A stretch of 64,000 bases of DNA, taken from contig JAFKAC010000082.1 in the NCBI GenBank assembly GCA_025766275.1, positions 117,001-181,000 of the forward strand, read 5' to 3'. Below the pieces are notes generated by a model that saw only the letters and a list, made by a program, of their open reading frames with translations, was not told where the DNA came from and searched no databases. This document shows positions 32,598 to 40,900 of the stretch, in pieces. Both the position numbers and the translations under genes were made by a program. Each line of letters begins with the position of its first letter. The stretch's first letter is position 1. The stretch comes from Lactarius indigo (taxonomy: Eukaryota; Basidiomycota; Agaricomycetes; Russulales; Russulaceae).

Positions 32598-35311
32598 ATG
32601 TTATGTGAGTTTATATGCTAATTTTATAAGAAGCATATCCCAGAAATGTCTAAACAGTTGTTGTGTAAAATATTGTAAACTTATTTACAATATACTCTCC
32701 AATGTGCAAAGGCTTATGCCACCAGATATATTGTAAAAGTATCCACAATATAACTCACAATTAACTTTCAATATGCTCCACACATATATTATTAATAAAT
32801 CCATGTTGTTCATTGTGATGACATAGTGACTCATATTTACAATTTATTCCCAATTAATCTACGGATTTCATTGAAGAGATATCCAGGCCGACAGCCGACA
32901 TCGTGACATCATGAGTCAGCGACTCGAGACGTCTCAACTCAAGACGTTGAAATCTCGACATACAATACACGACATCTCGCTCGACATCGGAACACCTCAA
33001 CTCACAAACAGACACAGGCAAAGGCCCTCGGAACATCTCATCAATGGCTCGAGAGATCAAGCGATCAAGCCCAACTCAAAGACACAGCACACAAAGGCAT
33101 CGCGCAGATTCGCACTTGCCAATAACACAGACATATTTTGCATATTAATTCTACAACTAACAATCACTTGTACATGTACAGACTCGAATCGGTGTAAGTT
33201 CGAAAGGCGATATACAATATCCGCAAGAAAGGGGAGGAAGAGGAAGTAGTGGTCCACTCCCGCCCTGCCCCGCTTCGTCTTGTCGCAGGGCCGACACCTC
33301 TCAGCGGTCCTCTCAGGGCTCGCCACCGTTGCACCTCTGCAACGGCAGCAGGACGGGGCGGCCTAAAGGTCGGGTCGCGGCCGTAACGACGACGGAGGGA
33401 GGAGGCCCGGAGCGTGACTCCAGAAGCTCCCGGTCCAGTTGTCCGTGCGACGGAGAGGGGTGGTTCTGAAGAGAGTGGTGACCACATGGACGCATCTAGA
33501 AAACGACATGAATACTCACCTCTACCTGTATCGACGCGGGAGAGGTAGACTCTTGGTGATGGCTTGGGACAGAATGTGGATGGTAAGCGTCGCGACCGAG
33601 ACAGCGCAGGTACGGTGACAGGCGGCGTGGCTGAGGCGTGGCGAAGGACAAAGGACATGAGACGTGGGAACGCGCGGCCTACGAGTGAGCGGGTGACAAG
33701 CTGGCGTGCGTTGGCGATCCGATCCGATAAGGGTGAACAAGTGGGATGACCTCATAACGAGAGTGAGTGGGTGGGTAGGTGGGTTGAAGCGAGCGGGAGA
33801 GAGGAAAGAGTGATCGATAAAAAGGAAGTGAATCCGAATCCGAACTGGCACTTCGGCCACGTGATGTCGATATTCGGCTGGGGCTCAAAAATGTTCAAAT
33901 CTTGACCGTCCCTGGTCATGCTCTTTCTTGGAAAAAATCCAGGGGTTTCGGCGCTGAAAACGGTGAGATCGGCGCTAAGGCAAGAGTGGGGGAAGGTGGC
34001 GTCGGGCGTGGTAGTGGGGGTGTCATGGTCGTCAACTTCGCACAGGTGGATATTGGTGTGTGGCTGAGGGGAATGGCAACGGGAGTCTTGATTCACTTTA
34101 AAAGACCTTGACGAGCCCATGCTTGTGTGCATTTGAAAGCGTTTGAAGTAATACTGACGACGTTGGCGGGGTAGAGACTCAGTGCGTTGTCGTGTGTGGT
34201 GGCGAGGGTACCGCGTGTCCTCGGCTTGCGCTTGCTGGTGTCCTCGTGTGCTGCTAAGACTAAGACCGAGCCCCAGGATCGAAAACGAGGCGTCCAGTGT
34301 ACGGCGTGTACTGCGCTAGCCGAAACTATTGAGCAGAAGCGTTGCCTGCGTTGGGGATGCCATTCTGGCCGCTGCCGAGATCTTCCGCCTTGTTCCGGAC
34401 CTTGCGCGTGCGGGTGGTGATGGTTGCCGAGCCGTTGAGGGGTGCCGAAACCAAGTCTGACTGAGTGACAAGAGTGAGTGCAAAGTCGAAGTAGACGCAG
34501 AGCCAGGCAGCAGGAGCGGGCGAAGCGTGTGGGAGACGAGGCGCGAGCGGCGCTGACAAGACTTCGTAGAGTACCGGAGGTTCTTGCAACTTGAGCACTT
34601 GAGAGACGAGATACTGCAGCCATTGAGTGTCCAGGAACGGGAGCGACTGTTCTTGCTACTTGAGCAGTTGGGGGATGCGATACAGCAGCCACCGAGTTGG
34701 GACTTGCTGTGAAAGGGAAGGAACTGTCGGCGAGGTGGGGACTGTGACTCTGGACCGAGAGGGATCTGAGCTGTGCGGGGTGACTCCGAGCAAGACTCTC
34801 AGTCCTCATTTCGGTGGTAACGAGTGGAGCGAAACGGGAAAGACGACGCGGGTAGAAGGGGTAGGACTGCCATCTAAGGATGAAGGGGTCGTCGTCGTCG
34901 TCATAATACTTCCCGGGGGCATGTGCGATTGTTGGTGGATGGCGAGACGATTGGAGGCGAAACGAATGAGGCAAGTGCGAAGCTCAAAGCAAGGCACAGT
35001 CGCTGGTCCGCACTCCAAATGTCACTGCCACAAGACATTAGCAAGAGCTCATCCCTTCCGTTATTTGCAGTATTTACTCCCACATGGACCAAGTCTGTAC
35101 AGTGTCGTTGTCCGATCTCGAAGTCGAAAATTTAGAAAAGAGATCGAGAAGCGGCTCTGAAACCAAAACGGAAGGACGTCTAGTGAGAACAGAATCCAAT
35201 GGCTCAGACATCAGTCAAGTATCATAGAACGATTGAAAGTACGATAGGTTGCATAAGAATTATCACGGATACTCAATGTACGTGCACAACAACCCTACTC
35301 GGCCATGGCCA
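32598..35311. other. Spacer without recognisable genes
   Basis: 32598-32880 is AT-rich with repeated ACAATAT-type words. 33240-33440 is GC-rich. The open frames in 33160-35160 (for example minus-strand frames of 164 and 293 codons) are Arg/Ser/Pro-rich, have no recognisable domain and overlap on both strands. They look like chance frames, although a GTGAGT...TCTAG intron-like segment near 33485-33510 on the minus strand leaves open a small host exon. Confidence 0.5.
34580..34717. repeat. Two-unit tandem repeat, 69-bp period
   Basis: GTTCTTGCAACTTGAGCA at 34580 recurs as GTTCTTGCTACTTGAGCA at 34649, with similar sequence after each. Confidence 0.6.
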
Positions 35312-35368
35312 TTACCCCTGCACTGACTTCTCTCGGATCTCCTTCTCCTTCCTTGTTTTGGTGGTAAC
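35312..35368 (-). pseudogene. Displaced last 17 codons and stop of the host gene split by element G
   Basis: The minus strand from 35368 reads ...GTT-ACC-ACC-AAA-ACA and continues in frame as TTKTRKEKEIREKSVQG to TAA at 35312-35314. It joins the exon ending at 43175 (RVSTV) through the TAAC target repeat. The basic, charged C-terminus fits a protein end. Element G now separates it from the rest by 7.8 kb. Confidence 0.7.
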
Positions 35369-35667
35369 TGTTACGTTTCGTTTCGGACCCTTACTGTACC
35401 GGTTGCAACTACGGCGGTAAGGTAGATTAGTTGCGGACTTACGATAGGCGATTACGAGTACGATAGGAGATTGCACGAAGATTGCTGACTGAGGACTATG
35501 CCACTAATACTAGTAGTAGTAGTATTAGGGTTCGAGCTACTTACGCGACACGTTGGACGCTGCACTACCGTGACTCATAGCAGCGCTTGAAAGCCTGCTC
35601 GACTTGTATTTAACCTGTATTGTGAAGACCAAGATACGCCATCTTGGTCTTCTTGAATCGTCACTTG

Positions 35668-35712
<45 letters not shown>

Positions 35713-35861
35713 AGTCCGAACTCGCCTTTAGCAACCGCCGTTGTAGTACACCTTCGAGTGTTCACTGAAACCTACACTTGGACCTACGCGTTTTCAAGGA
35801 CCCGCTAAGTTGTTACCGCCTCATAAAGCTCAAGTCGAGCTAACGTCGTGACGGCGTAACA
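35369..35861 (+). repeat. Gypsy G 5' LTR (493 bp)
   Basis: TGTTACGTTTCG...GACGGCGTAACA. It contains TATTTAA at 35607-35613, an 11-bp-stem hairpin at 35625-35651 and a CT microsatellite at about 35670-35712. Confidence 0.95.
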
Positions 35862-35880
35862 TTAAGACCAAGATCTCACC
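35862..35880 (+). promoter_or_regulatory. Gypsy G self-priming primer-binding site
   Basis: AAGACCAAGAT at 35864-35874, 2 nt after the LTR, is the exact complement of ATCTTGGTCTT at 35641-35651. The latter begins about 28 nt after the TATTTAA box and so near the expected mRNA 5' end. This is the arrangement known from Tf1 of fission yeast, where the first 11 nt of the mRNA prime reverse transcription. No tRNA-like site is present. Confidence 0.7.
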
Positions 35881-37941
35881 GTGGCCGTAACAACAAGAGA
35901 CCAGTGGACGAACTTCCGTCCGTACTCGATCCCAAGAAGGGGAGAACGTAACGTCCCTACGCGCTTTTTACAAGCTGCCAGTTGGAGGGAACGACAAGAG
36001 GAAACCGGATACTTTGTGGAATTTAACGGACCTACGAGGTTTCGCCCAGTTGAGTTCAACTTCGACCACCTGTGCTGGGTAGAAGTTACGTGGAACCCTA
36101 TAGACTCCCAGTGGGACATCATACGACCAACTGGACCCAGATACCGTTGCGACATCGACGCACGAGAACTCAATAGCCGAGCAGACTGGGGGCCTATTGA
36201 CGGACAAGTACGAGAACACTCCACTGGAGAAGTAGTGTCGGAAGAAGAAGAAGAGGAAGATCAAAGCCAAGAAGAAAGCGAGGGCCGAGAACCAAACCAG
36301 ACGGAAACGAGCGGAGGAGCCATACAAGACCTCCTGATAGAACGAGCTGAGTCTGCCCATATCACCGAACCAGAACCGATTCACATCCGATCCCCAGCAA
36401 TCATGGCTACGATAACACGCGCAATGGAGGAAGTCGCAATGGAAGAAGCACGAGTAATACGCGAAGAAGCGAGGGACATTATTATGCCCATCAACCCAGA
36501 AACCGGAGTACGAATGACAGCAGAAGACGCCGCAATCTTTCGGGCGATAGGTTCGGATAGAGGAGATCCCCCATCCGGACGACAACCTGCACTAGACCTC
36601 CCACCAGGAATAGGGGGACCAGGCGGAGATCCACCGCCACCACCAGGAGGGGGCATCCCGTTCGACTTACGAAGGACCGAACCACCAAGAATGCCACCCA
36701 CAGGACCACCAGGAGGTGGTGGGGGAGGAGGAGGAGATGGAGACGCCGGAGGAGGAGGACATCATAATGAAAAACTAACCGGCGAGCCACCTTCCATCTT
36801 TGACGGGGACAGACTCAAAGTAGATCAATTTTTGACGCAGTGGCATGTTTATTGGGGTATGAATCTAGACGCCCCAATCATGCGAAACGACTACAGAAGA
36901 TGCCTTCTGTTTCTCTCTTACATCAAAGGCGGAGCAGTCAGCGAATGGGTTCTATCCTTTCTGAACTGGCTCAACAGGCAAATACAACGAGGGATCAGCC
37001 CCTACACGCGCGACCTATGGGACGCCGTAGCTGATGGATTCAGCCAGAGGTTTGAAAATACGTTAGAAAGAGAGCAGGCCCAAGCCATCCTGCGAAAAGG
37101 CTTCAAGATGGTAGGGGAAGATATTGACAAGTACGTCAATGATTTCGAACAGCTCGCACGAAAGGCTCACTACCGCCTCAATGAACCCCAAACCATCGAC
37201 CTCTTCACGTCGGGGCTGCCCAAGGAGCTATTCAAAAATGCGTTCCAATTCGATGACCCCGTCACGTTCGACGACTGGAAGAGAGCGGTCCTCAAAAGGC
37301 AAAAGAACTACATACACCTCAAAGCACGACTTAACGAATATAAAAGCACAACGACGCCGAAGAAGCAGGGTGGTAATGCAGGATGGACGCTCCCACAGAA
37401 CCTACCACAGACTAACCCATGGGCGATGGACACCTCGGCCGACCGTGCCAAAGTAAGGCTTGCGGGGTCCGAAGACATCGACTTCAACAAATTACCGCAC
37501 CGTGACTGGCCTACGCCACCATTCCCACCAAGAGGGGGGCCGGGGGCTCGAGGGCGAGGAAGAGGAGGGTCTCGGAGAGACTTAAGGAACGTCCTCTGTT
37601 ATAACTGCCACGCTCCAGGCCACCTCTCACGAAATTGTCCATACCCGCGCACGCAGCAGCAATGGCAAGCCACCCCGTCCAGCAGCCGTATGACCGAAAC
37701 CGCGGGATATCCGCAGGGACCCGTTTCGCAGTACGCACCATCGCAATACGCGCCATCGCTGCCAGGATATATGTCACCGGCACCGAGTGCAACGCCCGCA
37801 CCCCAAATCAACGCCACTAGCACGAGGACGGCAGGAGAACAGGCCAAAGAATGGCTCACACAAGTAGCCAACAGCACGGATGAAGTAAAAGATCTTATAC
37901 TTCAAGATCTATGGGGAAAAGAGGGTTTTCGGGACGCCTGA
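35881..37941 (+). CDS. Gypsy G Gag, starting at GTG
   Basis: The frame of 686 codons opens after a TAA in the leader. Its first candidate start is GTG 35881 in the context CTCACC-GTG-GCC. The first ATG is 174 codons in (MATITRAMEEV), although the preceding part is clearly coding and matches A and F (GYFVEFNGPTRF, WVEVTWNPIDSQWD). After an acidic stretch and a Gly/Pro-rich linker come the Gag core (EPPSIFDGDRLKVDQFLTQW, DAVADGFSQRFENTLEREQ) and a zinc knuckle CYNCHAPGHLSRNC (about residue 573). Gag assembles the particle and binds RNA. GTG may be a true non-AUG start, or a mutated ATG. Confidence 0.88.
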   Translation: MAVTTRDQWTNFRPYSIPRRGERNVPTRFLQAASWRERQEETGYFVEFNGPTRFRPVEFNFDHLCWVEVTWNPIDSQWDIIRPTGPRYRCDIDARELNSRADWGPIDGQVREHSTGEVVSEEEEEEDQSQEESEGREPNQTETSGGAIQDLLIERAESAHITEPEPIHIRSPAIMATITRAMEEVAMEEARVIREEARDIIMPINPETGVRMTAEDAAIFRAIGSDRGDPPSGRQPALDLPPGIGGPGGDPPPPPGGGIPFDLRRTEPPRMPPTGPPGGGGGGGGDGDAGGGGHHNEKLTGEPPSIFDGDRLKVDQFLTQWHVYWGMNLDAPIMRNDYRRCLLFLSYIKGGAVSEWVLSFLNWLNRQIQRGISPYTRDLWDAVADGFSQRFENTLEREQAQAILRKGFKMVGEDIDKYVNDFEQLARKAHYRLNEPQTIDLFTSGLPKELFKNAFQFDDPVTFDDWKRAVLKRQKNYIHLKARLNEYKSTTTPKKQGGNAGWTLPQNLPQTNPWAMDTSADRAKVRLAGSEDIDFNKLPHRDWPTPPFPPRGGPGARGRGRGGSRRDLRNVLCYNCHAPGHLSRNCPYPRTQQQWQATPSSSRMTETAGYPQGPVSQYAPSQYAPSLPGYMSPAPSATPAPQINATSTRTAGEQAKEWLTQVANSTDEVKDLILQDLWGKEGFRDA

Positions 37942-40900
37942 ACCCGTCAGTCTGGGTGAGGGCTCTCCAATGTAATTCTGTAATCGTGACAACGCGCTAT
38001 CGATCTATGCGAATTCCAGTAACTGTCCGCACGAATTACCAAACGACTGAAACCAATGCGCTGATTGACTCTGGCGCAACCGACAACTTTATCCGACCAA
38101 GCCTGGCAAAACAGGCAGGCATCCAGACACAGCCACTAAACACGCCGCGCAAAATATGGAATATAGACAATACGGAAAACAAAGCTGGGTTAATCACTCA
38201 TTATGTTAACCTGGAAGTGAAAACACGAGGACAGATAAAACAAATGACCTTCCTAATTACCGACCTTGGGAGCGAAGACATGGTGTTGGGCTATCCTTGG
38301 CTGAGCGCCTTCGAACCCACGATCAGCTGGGCCACCGCCACAATACACCCCGACATGCAGCCGGTGATACTGGCAACCAACGAAGCGCTACTGTCAACAG
38401 CAACCATTCGAGCCCTCATTGTGGCCGAGAAAGAGGACATCGTGCGCGAACTAGAAGAAGAGACGTTTGCTAGAACCACCACCTCGACGGAGCTGGCCAT
38501 ACAGGCAAAACAACAGCAGACGGCAACAGTACTCCCTCAAGAATACGCCATGTTCACCAAGCTTTTTAACGAGCAAGCCTCGCACCGATTTCCCCCGGCG
38601 AGACCGTGGGATCACGCAATAGACTTCAAACCATCTGCGCCAGCCACCATCGACTGCAAAATCTACCCTATGACTCAAAAAGAAGAGAGCGAACTCAAGG
38701 AGTTCTTAGACGAAAAGTTGAAACAGGGGTATTTACGCCCTTCTATTTCCCCGTACGCATCCTCCTTCTTCTTTATTAAAAAGAAGGATGGAAAACTACG
38801 ACCGGTACAGGACTATCGGATCATCAATTCCCACACCATTCGGAATCAATACCCACTGCCGCTCATACAAGACCTCATCCTCGACCTCAGCAACGCCCAC
38901 ATCTACACGAAACTTGACATCCGGTGGGGCTACAACAACATCCGTATCCGCGATGGCGATCAGGAGAAAGCGGCGTTCAAAACTAAATTCGGCCTCTTCG
39001 AACCCACAGTCATGTTCTTCGGGCTCACTAACTCCCCTGCCACCTTCCAGGCCATGATGAACCACATATATCGCGACACGATTGCAAAGCACGAACGATT
39101 GGGCACCACCATACGCGTCTATATGGACGATATCGGTATCGCCACTCACTTCGACCACGATCTAGCGGCCCACACGAATGCCGTTCGCGATGTTTTGCGC
39201 GTAGCGGAAGAACACGACTTGTACTTCAAGCTCGAAAAGTGCCTGTTCCATCAACCGCGGATGGATTACCTGGGGGTAATCCTTGAGAGGGGGGTGACCC
39301 GAATGGACCCTGTAAAAGTTCAAGGCATCAGAGACTGGCCAACACCAACAAAAGTCAAAGACGTCCGCTCTTTCCTCGGTTTCTGTAACTTTTACAGGCT
39401 CTTCATCCGCGGTTTCGCAACTCACGCCAAGCCACTCACCAAACTAACACGAAAGAACGAAGAATGGCGGTGGACTGACGAAGAAGAAAAGGCGTTCAAC
39501 ACCCTAAAACGACTCGTCACAGAAGAACCAGTACTGGCACACCCCGTCCTTCAAGACCCATTCGAGTTGGAAGTAGATGCTTCGGGCTACGCGGTGGGAG
39601 CCGTATTACTGCAAAAGAAGTCTGACGGTAAGCGACACCCCATAGGTTACTACTCGGCGACACTCTCCGAAGCCGAAAGAAATTACGACATCTACGACCT
39701 AGAGCTGCTCGCAATAGTCAAGGCTCTACGGAACTGGCGGCCACTTCTCGCGGGAGCTCCCCACAAAATCAAAATCTATTCGGACCATCTAAACCTACAA
39801 TACTGGAGGTCACCGCAGAAGATCAGCAGACGAGTCGCCAGGGAAGTACTTGAACTCTCTGAATACGACTTCGAAATTCACCACATCAAGGGAAAGAATA
39901 ACGGGCGGGCAGATGCACTATCGAGACGACCGGATTACAACCAAGGCATCGAGGACAACAGCGAAGTAGTGGTCCTACCCCCCGAAGTCTTTGTACGAAG
40001 CCTTAACACCGCGCGCACTTTCATCGCAAACCCGAATCTACTACAACCGCGCCACCAACAGGACGAAGAAGTGATCAAGATATGGGTTGACCCGTATCAC
40101 CTCAAGAAGATACAAGGAGAGTGGTACAAAGACGGCAGGTTCGTAATCACAGGACCAGCATCAACTCAACGCGTGCTAATACACGACCATCATGACTTGC
40201 CGATACATGGCCACCCGGGGATTGCGAAAACCCAACGCATCCTGGAGAGGCACTACTGGTGGCCGCGACTCCGAAAGGACGTATACGAATACGTACAAGG
40301 CTGCGCAGAATGCCAACGGAATAAGGTCAACACAAGACCTATACGAGCCGCGTTGCATCCCATCACCCCAATACTAGAAGCCATGCCGTTCCACACGGTG
40401 GCGGTAGACTTCATCACCAAACTCCCTGTGTCTAGGGGATACGACAGTATACTGACTGTCACAGACCACGACTGCAGCAAGGCCTCAATTTTCATTCCAT
40501 GCCGAGAAGAAATCACCGCAGAAGAGACGGCGACTCTGTATGTCACCCAGGTGTTCAAACGCTTCGGGTTGCCGCGCAAAATAATAAGTGACCGCGACCC
40601 CCGCTTCACGTCCAAGTTTACCAGAGAAGTGTGCCGCATTCTGGGAATTCAACAGAACATATCAACCGCATACCATCCGCGCACTGACGGACAATCTGAG
40701 CGAACTAACCAGTGGCTGGAACAGTACCTCCGCTTCTGGGTAAATGAGCGGCAAGATAACTGGGTAGCTTATCTACCAATCGCCGAATTCGCGCACAATA
40801 ACTGGCCACATGAGCACACCAAAGAGTCGCCATTTCAACTTCTGATGGGGTACAACCCACAAGCGGACTGGACGGATAAGCCATCTCCCATTCCCCTCGC

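Noticed and set aside
33164..33658. 164-codon minus-strand frame in GC-rich sequence, briefly considered as rDNA or a ribosomal gene
   Set aside because: No recognisable rRNA or ribosomal protein sequence; composition alone explains the open frame.
34093..34974. 293-codon open frame on the minus strand
   Set aside because: Arg/Ser/Pro-rich, no domain, overlaps equally open frames on the other strand and contains the 69-bp tandem repeat; most likely chance.
35670..35712. CT-repeat considered as a CRISPR-like or satellite array
   Set aside because: Simple dinucleotide microsatellite inside the LTR, present identically in both LTRs.
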